A stretch of DNA of 64,000 nt from Vibrio salinus (GCF_021272385.1 NZ_JAJSDZ010000005.1:434001-498000); one strand, 5' to 3'; positions 36,203-47,125 are shown, counted from the stretch's first letter. Translations and numbers: made by a program. Notes: generated by a model not told the origin, from the letters alone.

Positions 36203-36763
36203 TTGAAACTTAATGGCTTTCTTTCATCTTTAGATAATGATGACACTCTATTAAACGAGGCGAAAACACTCGGTTTTGTCACTGCGCTGGCAGCAGCGCC
36301 CAATATTATTTCTCCCAATGAATGGCTGGCCTGCTTATGGGGCAATACGGAGCAGCCTCCATTTACAAGTACACGGCAGCTAGAAGAATACATCGGAATC
36401 ATTATCGAAATCTGGAATGAGGCAAGACAGTCCATTCTGGAAGGGGCGTGGATCTGGCCGGATGGTTATACTCTGGATGATGATGAAATCGTTTCAGAGA
36501 GCACCAGAGACTTCTGTGAGGGATTGTTACAAGGATGGCAACTCACTCACGATGACTGGAATGAATTAATGCCAGAAGGCAGTGAGAATGGCGCTTTACT
36601 GGGCGGTTTTCTGCTTTCCATCTCCATGCTGTTCGATCCTGAAACAGCGCTTGCTGCATTAGCAGAGCATGGTGCAGAAGGATTAGAGCAATTTAAAGAG
36701 ATTTACGATGCCGTGCCAGATATGCTAACTGGTCTTGTCTTACGGGCTTCAGAGCAGAATTAA
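36203..36763 (+). CDS. YecA/YgfB (UPF0149) family protein
   Basis: 186-residue acidic, mostly helical protein of the UPF0149 family; function is not established. Family features: an FCEGLLQGW motif near 107-115 and the C-terminal region with LLSISMLFDPE. It lacks the C-terminal SEC-C zinc motif of longer YecA proteins. The start is TTG, with AGGTG five bases before it; no ATG lies near. The 370-base AT-rich gap upstream to alaE contains no other gene that I can support. Confidence 0.8.
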   Translation: MKLNGFLSSLDNDDTLLNEAKTLGFVTALAAAPNIISPNEWLACLWGNTEQPPFTSTRQLEEYIGIIIEIWNEARQSILEGAWIWPDGYTLDDDEIVSESTRDFCEGLLQGWQLTHDDWNELMPEGSENGALLGGFLLSISMLFDPETALAALAEHGAEGLEQFKEIYDAVPDMLTGLVLRASEQN

Positions 36764-36776
36764 TGGTGATAAAATT

Positions 36777-36798
36777 GAACCCCGTTTGTAAGGGGTTC
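36777..36798. terminator. terminator, probably of nadA
   Basis: GAACCCC and GGGGTTC with an eight-base loop. On the minus strand it is followed by AATTTTAT, so it best fits nadA, which converges on the YecA-family gene here. Confidence 0.65.
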
Positions 36799-36838
36799 AT
36801 TAATAAGGCAGGTCAGGAGGAATAAATACCGGTAGAAA

Positions 36839-37900
36839 TTAAGCGTTTCCTTTTACTGTGGTATTTAACTCTTCCGCAAACTTCAGCATTCGATTCAGAG
36901 GAACCAGAGATTTAACACGATCATCTTCATCAACAAAAATCTCATGTTCTTGACCACCCTCTTTCAATGCACCTTCAATGGCTTTAATGCCATTCATTGC
37001 CATCCAGGGGCAGTGAGCACAACTTCTACATGTAGCACCGGCACCGGCGGTCGGTGCTTCAAACAGTTCTTTCTCAGGAACAAGTTGCTGCATTTTATAA
37101 AAAATGCCTCTGTCGGTTGCAACAATCAGCTGCTTGTTCGGCAGTGATTTTGCGGCCTTAATCAGCTGGCTGGTTGACCCAACCGCATCTGCAAGCTCTA
37201 CGACACTGGAAGGCGATTCCGGGTGTACCAAAATCGCGGCATCCGGATACAGCGCTTTCATTTTCTTCAGCGCCGCTGCGGAAAATTCATCATGAACAAC
37301 GCATTCACCTTGCCACAGCAACATATCTGCGCCGGTATTTTTCTGAATATAAGAACCTAAGTGACGATCCGGCCCCCAGATGATTTTGCGGCCTTCACTA
37401 TCCAGATGCTCGACAATATCCAGCGCAATACTGGAAGTTACAACCCAGTCTGCTCTCGCTTTTACTGCAGCAGAAGTGTTTGCATATACAACGACGGTAT
37501 GATCCGGATGCGCATCGCAGAACTCACTGAATTTATCGCCGGGACAACTCAGATCGAGGGAACATTCCGCTTTTAGATTTGGCATCAAAATTCGCTTTTC
37601 AGGCGTCAGAATTTTTGCAGACTCACCCATAAAACGCACCCCGGCAATCAGAAGGGTTGTCGCAGGATGTTTATTACCAAACTTTGCCATCTCCAGTGAA
37701 TCACCAACGAATCCACCGGTGGCCTCTGCCAGGGCCTGTATTTCAGGATCGGTATAATAATGTGCAATTAATACAGCATCCTGCTCAACAAGCAGTGCTT
37801 TGATATTCTTAATATGCTCAGCTTTATCCTCATCACTCAGAGGAATGGGTTTAGGTGGAAATGGATATGTAGTTTCTATTTGGTCAAGAATATGGCTCAT
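36839..37900 (-). CDS. nadA: quinolinate synthase
   Basis: 4Fe-4S enzyme condensing iminoaspartate and dihydroxyacetone phosphate to quinolinate in NAD synthesis. 353 residues from the ATG at 37900; the open frame runs 38 residues further upstream but without family similarity. The cluster cysteines expected from E. coli NadA are at C113, C200 and in CRSCAHCPW near 291-299. Other signatures are [16 protein letters not shown] and GESAKIL. It is next to the tol-pal genes, as in other gammaproteobacteria. Confidence 0.95.
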   Translation of the reverse strand: MSHILDQIETTYPFPPKPIPLSDEDKAEHIKNIKALLVEQDAVLIAHYYTDPEIQALAEATGGFVGDSLEMAKFGNKHPATTLLIAGVRFMGESAKILTPEKRILMPNLKAECSLDLSCPGDKFSEFCDAHPDHTVVVYANTSAAVKARADWVVTSSIALDIVEHLDSEGRKIIWGPDRHLGSYIQKNTGADMLLWQGECVVHDEFSAAALKKMKALYPDAAILVHPESPSSVVELADAVGSTSQLIKAAKSLPNKQLIVATDRGIFYKMQQLVPEKELFEAPTAGAGATCRSCAHCPWMAMNGIKAIEGALKEGGQEHEIFVDEDDRVKSLVPLNRMLKFAEELNTTVKGNA

Positions 37901-38053
37901 TATTTTGCTCTGTACAACTTCCGGTATTGTTGATCCGCACATTGTACTCTGATTCATTCCAGATAAAAATACCGGATTCTGAGAGGTTTCATGGCAAAAA
38001 AATAGGAGATACAAATCTCCTATTTATGCCATTTAAATTCTTTTGATTGTGAG

Positions 38054-38824
38054 TTACTTAGCGAGCTTTTCCTGAGCCGTCCTTGCTGACGCACTACCAG
38101 GATACTCTTTAATAACCTGCTCATAATAAGCTTTTGCTTTATCGCTATGATTATTTCTGGTTTCCAGTTCACCAAGCTTAACTAAAGCATCCGCTCTTTT
38201 ATTTGAAGAATTAAACACCAGAACCGATTTAAAACTACTAATTGCATTCTTGTCATCCATCTTCGCGTAATAAAGCTGGCCTAACCAATAATAAGCATTA
38301 GGTGTAAAAGTCGATTTCGGGTAATCTTTGCGGAATTGATTTAACGCCCCTATTGCACCAGAGATATCTCTTTTCTTCAGGATCAGATCAATCGCATCCT
38401 GATAGGCTTTTTGTTCTGCGGCGCTCGCTACGTAGTGACTGGTATCGACCGAATCTTCTGCCGTAGACTGGGGTTCTTTCGCCGGTTCTTTCTGTTGACG
38501 CAAATTATCCAGTTCAACAAATAACTCTCTCTGACGATCGGTTATCTGAGAAATGTCATGAGAATTACGTTCAATCTGGCCTCTCAGTTCCTGAAGATCA
38601 GAGGATAGATCGTCAAGTTGTTGCTGCAATTGCAGCTGAACCTGGTTTTGGTTTCTCAGCAACCTTTCTAGTCGCTGGACATTGGTTTCCGAACCAGTCG
38701 AACCGGAAGAAGAGTAAACAGAACGGCTATTGAGGTCAGAGACAGGAGCAGGCGCAGCAAGCACTGTACTTGCTGCGCTGGTAAGTAACACAAACGTACT
38801 TAATCGCTTGAAGTTACACAACAT
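38054..38824 (-). CDS. cpoB: Tol-Pal/PBP1B coordinator
   Basis: Periplasmic protein (YbgF) of about 256 residues linking peptidoglycan synthesis with outer-membrane constriction during division. Signal peptide, then an N-terminal coiled coil rich in Gln and Leu (about 50-110), a linker, and C-terminal tetratricopeptide repeats (KAYQDAIDLILKKRD, then PNAYYWLGQLYYAK, then ADALVKLGELE). I start at 38824, where the signal sequence begins. It is the last gene of the tolQRAB-pal-cpoB unit, 19 bases after pal. Confidence 0.92.
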   Translation of the reverse strand: MLCNFKRLSTFVLLTSAASTVLAAPAPVSDLNSRSVYSSSGSTGSETNVQRLERLLRNQNQVQLQLQQQLDDLSSDLQELRGQIERNSHDISQITDRQRELFVELDNLRQQKEPAKEPQSTAEDSVDTSHYVASAAEQKAYQDAIDLILKKRDISGAIGALNQFRKDYPKSTFTPNAYYWLGQLYYAKMDDKNAISSFKSVLVFNSSNKRADALVKLGELETRNNHSDKAKAYYEQVIKEYPGSASARTAQEKLAK

Positions 38825-38843
38825 AAAACGGCCTATAACATGA

Positions 38844-39362
38844 TTAGTAAACAATTACTGCGCGGCGGTTTTTAGCATAAGCTGCTTCGTTATGTCCGCG
38901 AACCAATGGTTTTTCTTCACCATAGCTTACGATTGACATCTGGCTTGCCTGTACACCCAAAGCTTGTAGATATTTCTCTACGGCTTCAGCACGGCGTTCG
39001 CCCAAAGCAATGTTGTATTCTGGTGTACCACGTTCGTCAGTATGACCTTCAATAGTAACAGAAACATTTGGATGACCAGTCAGATATGCAGCATGAGCAG
39101 CAAGCATGTCCTGATAATCAGATGAGATAGTTGAATTATCGAATGCGAAGAAGACCGTTTGTTCCTGCATTACTTTATCTTTTAGTTCTTGTTCTGTCAG
39201 CTGTCCGTATTGTGCGACCGGAGTTGCCACAGTGGTTTGAGATGAAGTCTGGTTTGTTTCCGCTCCTGAAGCGTTAACAGCATCATCACTTGAACTACAC
39301 GCAGTCATTGCTAATACTGGTAAAGCAATCAGTAGTCCTTTTAGAACCTTGTTTACTTGCAT
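38844..39362 (-). CDS. pal: peptidoglycan-associated outer-membrane lipoprotein
   Basis: Outer-membrane lipoprotein, 172 residues, that binds peptidoglycan and TolB. Lipobox LAMTAC with modified C22, a serine/threonine-rich linker, then an OmpA-like domain with [16 protein letters not shown] and [14 protein letters not shown], the mesodiaminopimelate-binding signature. Neighbours tolB and cpoB confirm it. Confidence 0.97.
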   Translation of the reverse strand: MQVNKVLKGLLIALPVLAMTACSSSDDAVNASGAETNQTSSQTTVATPVAQYGQLTEQELKDKVMQEQTVFFAFDNSTISSDYQDMLAAHAAYLTGHPNVSVTIEGHTDERGTPEYNIALGERRAEAVEKYLQALGVQASQMSIVSYGEEKPLVRGHNEAAYAKNRRAVIVY

Positions 39363-39397
39363 CTTGTTTTCCTTACTTTTTTATTAAAATTTTCAAT

Positions 39398-40756
39398 TTA
39401 CAAAAACGGTGACCACGCTGGAGCGACTACGCGTCCATTCGTCTCAGGCAACCTGGCTTTGAATCGTCCATCAATAGATACCAATGATAACACGTTGGTT
39501 CCATTATATATCGAACTATAAATAACCATACCACCATTAGGTGCAATACTTGGAGATTCATCAAGCAAAGTCTTTGTAAGAATTTGCAAAGATCCTGTTT
39601 CTAAGTCCTGCTTGGCCAAATTAAAACCGGAAGCATTTTTATTTACCATAACAAGGTAACGTCCATCCGGTGTAATCTGACCACCTAGGTTCTGAGACCC
39701 TTTCCAAGTAAGACGGTTTGTCCGACCCGTTGATAAATCTACTTTATATATCTGTGGTTTACCACCCCGATCTGAGGTAAAGATCAAAGATTTTCCATCC
39801 GGATACCAAAATGGTTCCGTATTATTTGATCTACTCCGCGTTACCTGAGTCAGTTTTCTGGTCGCCAAATCCATCACATAGATATTTAGCGAACCTGTTT
39901 TGGATAGTACTAATGCTAGTTTTTTACCATCCGGACTAAACTCAGGCGCACCATTATGTCTCGGATAAGATGAAATTTTTTCTCTCTTTCCGGTATAAAT
40001 ATCCATAATGTAAATTTCAGCTCTGCCATTCTGGAAACTGACGTAAGCAAGCTTATGTCCGTCCGGGGACCAGTCCGGGGACATTATTGGCTGGCGGGAA
40101 CTCAGTACCAGACGCTCATTATAGCCATCGTAATCCGCAATACGCAGTTGATATGGGTATCTATCTTTATCGTTGACAACCACATAAGCGATTCGGGTCG
40201 AAAATGCCCCTTTTACACCTGTTAATTTCTCAAAAGCCAAATCTGAAATTCTGTGAGCATAGTGTCTAAGGCTATTTGCTGGCAAATCTGTTCTCAGAAA
40301 ATGAAAAAGAACATGATCTTTTGAAGGCATTAATCCTCCACTTTGACTTAATGACTTATGCTCTCCTGAAAAATTAAATTGACCTTTGATTAAATCAATA
40401 AGCTGATATTCGATTGTATAGCGCCCATTTTTATCTTGCGTAATCGTTCCGGTTAATAACGAATCTACACCAAGTTTGATCCAATCATTATATTTAATAT
40501 CGGATTCATCATATGGTGTCTGCGGCATAGCACTCACCGGTATCGGCCTAAACTTACCACTACGCAATAAATCGGACGCTACAATAGCAGAAACATCCTG
40601 CGGAAGAGCATGGTTTCCCTCCCACTTAAACGGAACAACTGCAATCGGACGCGCAGAATTAATACCATCTGTTATCACCAGTTCTAACGCCGCATTTGCA
40701 CTCTGGCAGGCAAACATTGCAAAAAGAACACAGCTTAGAATAAGACGTTTTAACAC
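39398..40756 (-). CDS. tolB: Tol-Pal system protein TolB
   Basis: Periplasmic component of 452 residues: signal peptide, an N-terminal alpha/beta domain, then a six-bladed WD40-like propeller with repeats such as [32 protein letters not shown] and [16 protein letters not shown]. It cycles between Pal and TolA to drive outer-membrane constriction. It lies 18 bases after tolA and 35 before pal. Confidence 0.97.
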   Translation of the reverse strand: MLKRLILSCVLFAMFACQSANAALELVITDGINSARPIAVVPFKWEGNHALPQDVSAIVASDLLRSGKFRPIPVSAMPQTPYDESDIKYNDWIKLGVDSLLTGTITQDKNGRYTIEYQLIDLIKGQFNFSGEHKSLSQSGGLMPSKDHVLFHFLRTDLPANSLRHYAHRISDLAFEKLTGVKGAFSTRIAYVVVNDKDRYPYQLRIADYDGYNERLVLSSRQPIMSPDWSPDGHKLAYVSFQNGRAEIYIMDIYTGKREKISSYPRHNGAPEFSPDGKKLALVLSKTGSLNIYVMDLATRKLTQVTRSRSNNTEPFWYPDGKSLIFTSDRGGKPQIYKVDLSTGRTNRLTWKGSQNLGGQITPDGRYLVMVNKNASGFNLAKQDLETGSLQILTKTLLDESPSIAPNGGMVIYSSIYNGTNVLSLVSIDGRFKARLPETNGRVVAPAWSPFL

Positions 40757-40774
40757 AGACTCTTCCTTTTATTC

Positions 40775-41830
40775 CTATTCCGGCACTACAAGCAAATTAA
40801 TATTTCGTAGCCTTTTAACCACATCGGCGTCATCCTTTGGTAAAGGGAAACTTTCTACCTGAGCAATTGCCCTGCGGGTTGCTGCACAAACCGCGCTGTC
40901 CCCTTCCAGAATGCTGACACCACCTACTAATGCCCCTTTCCCTGCCGGGATGAGACGTAAATTAATACGGCAAGATTTACCTTTAAAGCTATCTTCAATA
41001 CGTAAATTTTGCTGGATCAATTGTTTATAAATTGCTCCATATTTCTCAACTTCACTCGCAATCTGTTGACCACGAGCCGTATTTATCTGTTTGTTTTCAC
41101 TCTCCAGTCCCTGGAAAATATTATTCATTGCGGCTTCCTGCTCCTTACGTTTTTGCTCCAGGCGTTTCAGACGAGCTTTCTCTATGCGTGCTTTTTCTGC
41201 CGCCGCTTTAGCCGCTTTCTCTTTTGCTATTCGGGCTTTCTCTGCTTTTTCGGCAGCCTCTTTTTCACGTCTGGCTTTTTCTGCCGCTTTCTGCGCTGCT
41301 TTTTCTTTCGCTATGCGTTCCTGTTCGGCTTTCTTTGCCGCCTTTTCTCTGGCTATCCTTTTCTGCTCAGCTTTTTTCAGAGCCGCTTCTTTCGCTTTTC
41401 GTTCTGCTTCAGCTTTAGCCGCCCGTTTTTCTTCCGCTTTACGCTGTTTCTCTTGCTCTATCCGCTTTTGTTGCGCTTTACGGGCCGCCTGCTCTTCTTT
41501 TGCTTTTTGTTCGCGAAGCTTTCGAATACGCTCCTCTTCTACTTTGCGGTTCGCTTCTAAACGCTGAGCCTGCTCCCGAAGTTTCTTAATACGATCCTGT
41601 TCCTGCCTCTCAGCAGAAGCGCGCTGAGCCTTAATTTGTTCTGCCTGCTGCCGGATAACACTCGGATCAATCACAACAGCCTGAACCATCCCACCAGAGG
41701 AAACTTTCGGCTGTTCACTAAAATCACCACCCCAGATCAGCAAAGCAATAGCAATGACGTGAAGCACAAGCGAAAATATGACAGGTTTACCTAACTGATT
41801 AAAAAAACTTTTTTTGTTCTTCATAAACAA
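40775..41830 (-). CDS. tolA: Tol-Pal system membrane protein TolA
   Basis: 351 residues: one N-terminal transmembrane helix (about 14-33), a long alanine/lysine/glutamate-rich helix spanning the periplasm (about 65-235), and a C-terminal globular domain ending in VKRLRNINLLVVPE. The low-complexity helix produces long spurious antisense frames. It carries the proton-motive force signal from TolQR to TolB/Pal and is a usual phage and colicin receptor. Confidence 0.95.
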   Translation of the reverse strand: MFMKNKKSFFNQLGKPVIFSLVLHVIAIALLIWGGDFSEQPKVSSGGMVQAVVIDPSVIRQQAEQIKAQRASAERQEQDRIKKLREQAQRLEANRKVEEERIRKLREQKAKEEQAARKAQQKRIEQEKQRKAEEKRAAKAEAERKAKEAALKKAEQKRIAREKAAKKAEQERIAKEKAAQKAAEKARREKEAAEKAEKARIAKEKAAKAAAEKARIEKARLKRLEQKRKEQEAAMNNIFQGLESENKQINTARGQQIASEVEKYGAIYKQLIQQNLRIEDSFKGKSCRINLRLIPAGKGALVGGVSILEGDSAVCAATRRAIAQVESFPLPKDDADVVKRLRNINLLVVPE

Positions 41831-41839
41831 ACAACGGTC

Positions 41840-42286
41840 CTATTTATCTCGGACATCGGTTAATAGGCCCACTTTAGGAATTCCCGCCTGACTTAACTGA
41901 TCCAATACTCTCACGACATCGGCATATGGCGTTGCAGCATCGCCACCTACCGCAACAACGGATTTCGGATGTATTGATAATTCTGCCCTGACCATCACAA
42001 TGGCTTCTTTCAGGGACAAATGTCGTTTGAATGGATCATTATTCAAACTCACACCTAAACTTCCGTCTTTGGTAATTTCAACAATAATAAATCCACCATC
42101 CCCTTCTTCCGCCAATTCAGATGTTGGCTTGGCTGTCTGGGTCTTAGGCAGCTCAACATCCACACCCTGAGTAATAAAAGGGGAAGTCACCATAAAGATA
42201 ATGAGCAACACCAGCATCACATCAATATAAGGAACAACATTAATCTCAGCGGTCATCTTTCTTTTTTTAGGTTGATAACCAGCCAT
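41840..42286 (-). CDS. tolR: Tol-Pal system proton channel subunit TolR
   Basis: ExbD/TolR family, 148 residues. One transmembrane helix (VVPYIDVMLVLLIIFMVT near 17-34) holds the proton-carrying aspartate in PYIDVMLVLL, followed by a periplasmic domain. It lies two bases after tolQ and nine before tolA. With TolQ it forms the motor energising TolA. Confidence 0.96.
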   Translation of the reverse strand: MAGYQPKKRKMTAEINVVPYIDVMLVLLIIFMVTSPFITQGVDVELPKTQTAKPTSELAEEGDGGFIIVEITKDGSLGVSLNNDPFKRHLSLKEAIVMVRAELSIHPKSVVAVGGDAATPYADVVRVLDQLSQAGIPKVGLLTDVRDK

Positions 42287-42288
42287 CG

Positions 42289-42978
42289 TTACGACTCCTT
42301 AGGTGCCGGAATGGTCTGACGCTGTAAAATACTGTGAAATTCTTCCGAAAACGTCGCGTAATTATGCTCAATCTTAGCCAAGCGATTGTTTAAACGGTTG
42401 TAGGCCATAACTGCTGGAATAGCAGCAAACAACCCCATGGCAGTCGCAACCAATGCTTCAGCGATACCTGGAGCCACCATCGAAAGCGTGGCCTGTTTTA
42501 CCGCTCCAAGCGCAATAAATGCATTCATAATACCCCACACCGTTCCGAATAAGCCAATATATGGGCTAATCGAACCGACCGTGGCAAGAAACGGAAGATG
42601 TGTTTCTAATTCTTCCACTTCTTTTGAAATTGACACTCTCATTGCTCTGGATGCTCCGTCCATCACAAAGGCGGGTTCAACCGATGAATTTTTCCTCAGG
42701 CGTGCAAATTCCGTGAAGCCGTTATAAAAAATTTCTTCACTGCCGCTAATATTATCTCTTCTCGCCTTTAGCTCCTGATAAAGGTGAGTAAGATCGGTTC
42801 CGGACCAAAATTTTTCTTCAAAAGTTTCCGTCACTTTCTCAGCCTGAGACAGTACTTTGCTGCGTTTAATAATAATCGCCCACGACAACACTGACATTCC
42901 AAGTAATATCAGCATCACAAACTTAACCAATAAGCTGGCCTGTAAAAAAAGATCTAAAATAGAAATATCAGAGTTCAC
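42289..42978 (-). CDS. tolQ: Tol-Pal system proton channel subunit TolQ
   Basis: ExbB/TolQ family, 229 residues, three transmembrane helices. The conserved region [23 protein letters not shown] near 125-147 and [24 protein letters not shown] near 167-190 are typical. It overlaps the ybgC stop by one base. Confidence 0.96.
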   Translation of the reverse strand: MNSDISILDLFLQASLLVKFVMLILLGMSVLSWAIIIKRSKVLSQAEKVTETFEEKFWSGTDLTHLYQELKARRDNISGSEEIFYNGFTEFARLRKNSSVEPAFVMDGASRAMRVSISKEVEELETHLPFLATVGSISPYIGLFGTVWGIMNAFIALGAVKQATLSMVAPGIAEALVATAMGLFAAIPAVMAYNRLNNRLAKIEHNYATFSEEFHSILQRQTIPAPKES

Positions 42979-43376
42979 TACTCACTCTCCGAAAAGAAAT
43001 CTTTGGGTATTGAGATTGGTTTCATTTTTTTATTATTAATACATGCTACCTTAACTATTGCTTTACACAATACTTGATTCTCATCATTAACTAGTTCCTG
43101 ACAAAAGGTCAGAGAGACCTTTTTCCTTTCACAAATATGTGTTTTCACTGTCAATTTATCGTCAAGCACCGCACCTTTTAAGTAATCTATCATTACGCTT
43201 CTGACAACGAAGCCAATACTTTGTTCCAAAAGAGACTGCTGAGAAACACCGCTTTTTTCCCGTATATATTCTGTTCTGGCCCGTTCAAAAAACTTCAGAT
43301 AATTGGCATGATAAACCACACCTCCGGCATCGGTGTCTTCATAATAGACTCTGACCGGCCACTCAAAAATACCCAT
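42978..43376 (-). CDS. ybgC: acyl-CoA thioesterase YbgC
   Basis: Hotdog-fold thioesterase of 132 residues that opens the tol-pal operon. Motif [24 protein letters not shown] near 10-33 contains the catalytic aspartate and the tyrosine/histidine of the family. The end overlaps the tolQ start by one base. Confidence 0.94.
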   Translation of the reverse strand: MGIFEWPVRVYYEDTDAGGVVYHANYLKFFERARTEYIREKSGVSQQSLLEQSIGFVVRSVMIDYLKGAVLDDKLTVKTHICERKKVSLTFCQELVNDENQVLCKAIVKVACINNKKMKPISIPKDFFSESE

Positions 43377-43477
43377 ATGACTGTCTTAATATTAAAAAAA
43401 TTATTTTACTCGAACATACTATACCTTAAACATGAATTATTACGACAGTAGTTCATCATTACATATGACACAAAACG

Positions 43478-43508
43478 AAAAAAGGCGCTGATTTTTTCAG
43501 CGCCTTTG
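43478..43508 (-). terminator. terminator of the cydAB-cydX-ybgE operon
   Basis: On the minus strand AAAGGCGCTG, a six-base loop and CAGCGCCTTT are followed by TTTCG, a strong intrinsic terminator just after ybgE and before the tol-pal promoter. The A tract on the other side could make it bidirectional. Confidence 0.9.
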
Positions 43509-43521
43509 AACAGAAATTAAT

Positions 43522-43824
43522 CTAAAAAAGAATAATTGTAAAATATAACAATAAAATAAACGAAATATACGGACTGAATATAACTTTAAATACGATCATT
43601 CTTGGCTTAAATCCAACACCAAATATCATGCTTGAACACATACCCAGGATCAAAAGCCAGACCTTCACAAAATTAAAGCCACCTATATTTTCGGCATAAG
43701 TAACCGGGTTCCACATCAGAGTTCCGACGTGATACAGTCCGAGGCCAACCAATAAAAGACGTAAATACCATTTATCAATTGGCTCGTGAATTTTATCAAT
43801 TATATGAGCTACCTCACTCACCAT
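43522..43824 (-). CDS. ybgE: cyd operon protein YbgE
   Basis: About 100 residues, three hydrophobic helices, found with cydABX in many proteobacteria; the function is not established. Motif WYLRLLLVGLGLYHVGTLMWNP near 18-39. Its start overlaps the cydX stop region by about ten bases in another frame. An alternative GTG start lies one codon earlier. Confidence 0.85.
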   Translation of the reverse strand: MVSEVAHIIDKIHEPIDKWYLRLLLVGLGLYHVGTLMWNPVTYAENIGGFNFVKVWLLILGMCSSMIFGVGFKPRMIVFKVIFSPYISFILLLYFTIILF

Positions 43825-43927
43825 CACTATCTTTATCCATCATCTCACTGTGTTCTAACCACAATGCGTTGATGATACCAAAAGAACAAGCAAGTAAGAC
43901 ACCTAATATCCATGCAAAATACCACAT
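43814..43927 (-). CDS. cydX: cytochrome bd oxidase small subunit CydX
   Basis: 37-residue single-helix protein required for stable cytochrome bd. It starts MWYFAWILGVLLACSF and includes NALWLE, both typical of CydX, with an acidic C-terminus. GGAG lies nine bases before the ATG. It is placed between cydB and ybgE, 19 bases after cydB, and overlaps ybgE. It is easily missed because of its size. Confidence 0.93.
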   Translation of the reverse strand: MWYFAWILGVLLACSFGIINALWLEHSEMMDKDSDGE

Positions 43928-43946
43928 ACTATTAATTCTCCTTTGC

Positions 43947-45083
43947 TTAGTATAGTGAGTGTTTGTTGTCTTCAATAAACTTGTTGTTTATGCGACCAAA
44001 CATTTTGTAATAAGTAAAACACGTATAAGCAAGAATGATTGGTACCATCACAACTGCAACACCAGTCATCAGTTTCAGTGTCAGTTCGCTCGATGTTGCA
44101 TCCCACATAGTCAGACTGCTATCAAGAGAAATACTTGAAGGCATTACAAATGGGAACATAGAGAATCCGGCAGTAAGAATGATACCGGCAATTGCTAAAC
44201 TGGAAGCAATAAAGGCTAACCAACCCTTTTCAATACGCGCTGCGATAATTGCGATGAACGGCATCGCCACACCAAGGATAGGAGCAATCCATAGTAATGG
44301 GTATTTATCAAAGTTTGCCATCCACGCACCGGCTTCTCTTACCACTTCTTTGTTTAAAGGGTTAGAAGCTGCTAACGGATCAATCACACTTTTAATAACA
44401 TAACCGTCAATATGCTGAACCCAGAAACCGGCAATGACGAAAGTGACAATGATCAGCAAAGCACTTAACTGAGCAATGGATTTTGCTCTGTCATGAACCG
44501 CACCGGATGTTTTCATTAACAACCAGCTAGATCCCTGAAGAAGGAACATAAACAGGCTGACCAGACCACATAGCAGGCCAAATGGATTAAGTAATCCAAA
44601 CAGATTACCGTGATAAGTTGAAATCAACAATTCGTCCAGCTCAAACGGAACACCCTGTAGCAGGTTGCCAAAAGCAACACCAAAAATAACAGGCGGGATA
44701 AAACCACTGATGGAAATGCAGACATCCCACATTTTACGCCACTTAGGATCTTCAATTTTTGAACGGTAATCCAATCCCAGCGGACGTAGCCATAAAGAGG
44801 CCAGAGTAATCAGCATCGCAAAGTAAAAGCCGGAAAAGGCTGTTGCGTATACCTGAGGCCAGGCAGCAAACAATGCACCACCAGCAGTAATCAACCAAAC
44901 CTGGTTGCCATCCCAGTGTGGCGCAATAGAGTTAATCATTACCCGACGTTCAGTATCGGATTTACCAATAACGGGCACCAGCGCACAAACACCGATATCA
45001 AATCCATCAGCAATAGAAAAGCCGATGAAAAGAACGCCGATTAATACCCACCATATAAATCGTAAGACTTCATAATCAAACAT
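43947..45083 (-). CDS. cydB: cytochrome bd ubiquinol oxidase subunit II
   Basis: Membrane subunit of 378 residues, eight or nine helices. Signatures GFDIGVCALVPVIGKSDTERRVMINSIAPHWDGNQVWL near 27-64 and the start MFDYEVLRFIWW. It forms the high-affinity terminal oxidase with CydA and CydX, using quinol to reduce oxygen to water. It lies 18 bases after cydA. Confidence 0.97.
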   Translation of the reverse strand: MFDYEVLRFIWWVLIGVLFIGFSIADGFDIGVCALVPVIGKSDTERRVMINSIAPHWDGNQVWLITAGGALFAAWPQVYATAFSGFYFAMLITLASLWLRPLGLDYRSKIEDPKWRKMWDVCISISGFIPPVIFGVAFGNLLQGVPFELDELLISTYHGNLFGLLNPFGLLCGLVSLFMFLLQGSSWLLMKTSGAVHDRAKSIAQLSALLIIVTFVIAGFWVQHIDGYVIKSVIDPLAASNPLNKEVVREAGAWMANFDKYPLLWIAPILGVAMPFIAIIAARIEKGWLAFIASSLAIAGIILTAGFSMFPFVMPSSISLDSSLTMWDATSSELTLKLMTGVAVVMVPIILAYTCFTYYKMFGRINNKFIEDNKHSLY

Positions 45084-45101
45084 TAGCTTTTTCTCCTTGC
45101 C

Positions 45102-46688
45102 TTAAATTTCTACCTGACGGTTTACTTTATCTGTAACCGAATCAGCGTTTTGCTCGAAGTGATAACGACCTGTTTTCAGGCTACTTGGGCCTTTACGGGC
45201 AAATTTTACCATCAGATAAACTTCCGCCACTAAGAACGCTGTATATAAAGCAAGAATACCAATCAGCGATGTCCACAACTCACCGGCAGTTAATGCTGAG
45301 TTAGCAACTGAAGTTGGTAATATTTCACCGACGGCCCATGGCTGACGACCATATTCAGCAACGAACCATCCGGCTTCAACGGCAATCCAAGGAAGAGGAA
45401 TGCTGAACAATGCCGCTTTAAGAATCCATTTTTTCTGCTCAATTTTCTGTCGGCAGGTCTGAATAAATGCCGCCGCAAAAACAACGAGCATAATCACACC
45501 ACAGGCAACCATGATACGGAACGACCAGAACAGTGGCCATACGGTTGGAATGGAATCGTCAGCTGCTGCCTGAATCTGAGCTTCAGAAGCATCCACAACA
45601 TCTTTGGTATACGGTTTCAGCAAAAGCCCATAGCCAAGATCTCGCTTAACTTTATTAAATTCATCCTTTGTTGCCATTGACTTATCGCCGGATCTTAGTT
45701 TTTGCAGCAATTCGTAGGCATAAATACCATTACGGATACGCTCTACGTGTTCCTTACGTAAATCACGCAAACCCATTACCTGCTCATCGATGGAACGTGT
45801 TGCGATAATCCCCATCAGATATGGGATCTTAATGGCATAATCAGTATGCATGGTTTCCTGATTTGGCAAACCAAACGCGGTAAACGCTGCTGGAGCTTCT
45901 TCGGTATGCCATTCAGCTTCAATCGCCGCCAGTTTGACTTTCTGTACATCACCCAGTTCATAACCAGATTCGTCACCCAGAACAATAACGGAAATAACTG
46001 CAGCCATACCAAATGAACCGGCAATAGCAAATGAGCGTCTTGCAAACGCCAAATCACGACCTTTCAGAAGATAGTAGGCACTGACACCAAGAATAAACAT
46101 TGCACCGGTGGTATAACCGGAAGCCACGGTATGTACAAATTTGACCTGAGCTACCGGGTTTAAGACCACCTCAGCAAAGCTCACCATTTCCATACGCATG
46201 GTTTCAAAATTAAACTCAGAACCGACAGGGTTTTGCATCCAGCCATTCGCAACCAGAATCCATAGTGCTGAGAAGTTAGAACCAAGCGCAACAAGCCAAG
46301 TCGTAACAAGGTGCTGTCGCTTCGATAATCTGTCCCAACCAAAGAAGAATAGACCTACAAAAGTGGATTCTAAAAAGAAAGCGACTAATGCTTCTATGGC
46401 TAATGGTGCACCAAAAATATCACCGACATAATGAGAATAGTAAGACCAGTTAGTACCAAACTGGAATTCCATCGTTAAGCCGGTTGCAACCCCTAACGCG
46501 AAGTTGATACCGAAAAGTTTTCCCCAAAACTTGGTCATATCTTTGTAAACCTGCTTATCTGTCATCACATAAAGTGATTCCATAATTGCAAGTAAGAAAG
46601 TCATACCAAGAGTCAACGGAACAAATAGGAAGTGATACATCGCAGTCATTGCAAACTGCAATCGCGATAGATCCACTATATCGATCAT
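45102..46688 (-). CDS. cydA: cytochrome bd ubiquinol oxidase subunit I
   Basis: 528 residues carrying hemes b558, b595 and d. Start at the ATG at 46688 ([20 protein letters not shown]) with GGAG upstream; the extra ten upstream residues in the frame are not part of the family. The heme ligand histidine of [22 protein letters not shown] and the quinol loop region are present. FNR-like sites upstream fit induction at low oxygen. Confidence 0.97.
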   Translation of the reverse strand: MIDIVDLSRLQFAMTAMYHFLFVPLTLGMTFLLAIMESLYVMTDKQVYKDMTKFWGKLFGINFALGVATGLTMEFQFGTNWSYYSHYVGDIFGAPLAIEALVAFFLESTFVGLFFFGWDRLSKRQHLVTTWLVALGSNFSALWILVANGWMQNPVGSEFNFETMRMEMVSFAEVVLNPVAQVKFVHTVASGYTTGAMFILGVSAYYLLKGRDLAFARRSFAIAGSFGMAAVISVIVLGDESGYELGDVQKVKLAAIEAEWHTEEAPAAFTAFGLPNQETMHTDYAIKIPYLMGIIATRSIDEQVMGLRDLRKEHVERIRNGIYAYELLQKLRSGDKSMATKDEFNKVKRDLGYGLLLKPYTKDVVDASEAQIQAAADDSIPTVWPLFWSFRIMVACGVIMLVVFAAAFIQTCRQKIEQKKWILKAALFSIPLPWIAVEAGWFVAEYGRQPWAVGEILPTSVANSALTAGELWTSLIGILALYTAFLVAEVYLMVKFARKGPSSLKTGRYHFEQNADSVTDKVNRQVEI

Positions 46689-46879
46689 GATTACTCCTTT
46701 GTGTCGGCTGAAAGACACTTACTTTAGTTAAAGTAACGTAAACGCTACTAATTTATACAAATTAAAATCTTTATTATCAGAAGGCTCTATCTTTATTTTT
46801 TTAACAGACCTACTCTAAATTAGTAAAAATAGTACTTGTAAAACACTTATCTTTCAAAGAATTTATTGGAATAAAAGTA

Positions 46880-46893
46880 TTGATCTAGATCAA
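46880..46893. promoter_or_regulatory. FNR binding site upstream of cydA
   Basis: TTGATCTAGATCAA is a perfect match to the FNR consensus TTGAT-N4-ATCAA, about 190 bases before the cydA start. The gap 46689-47125 is otherwise AT-rich and contains no other gene. Confidence 0.8.
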
Positions 46894-46929
46894 GTGTTAA
46901 CTTTATGAAATATAAAATCAAAAACTAAA

Positions 46930-46943
46930 ATGATTCAAATCAA
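46930..46943. promoter_or_regulatory. second FNR-like site upstream of cydA
   Basis: ATGATTCAAATCAA matches nine of ten specified positions of the FNR consensus and lies 50 bases (centre to centre) from the first site, so the two sit on nearly the same face of the helix. Two tandem FNR sites would resemble the repeated sites of the E. coli cyd promoter. Confidence 0.5.
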
Positions 46944-47125
46944 ACGAACGTGAAAAATATTGTAGGAAATATGTAAATTTTGATATCAGAAGGGAGTGCA
47001 ATTAACAATAAATAAACAATCTGGCAATTTACGGATATAGATCACTACATTACAATATTGTAAAAATTGTGATCCACACCTCAATTAAATACTATTAAGA
47101 AATATCAGCAACTAAATATGCAATG

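Noticed and set aside
41009..41567. Two long plus-strand frames (Phe/Leu-rich and Ala/Ser/Phe-rich)
   Set aside because: Both are antisense to the alanine/lysine-rich helix of TolA; the low-complexity repeats keep the frames open.
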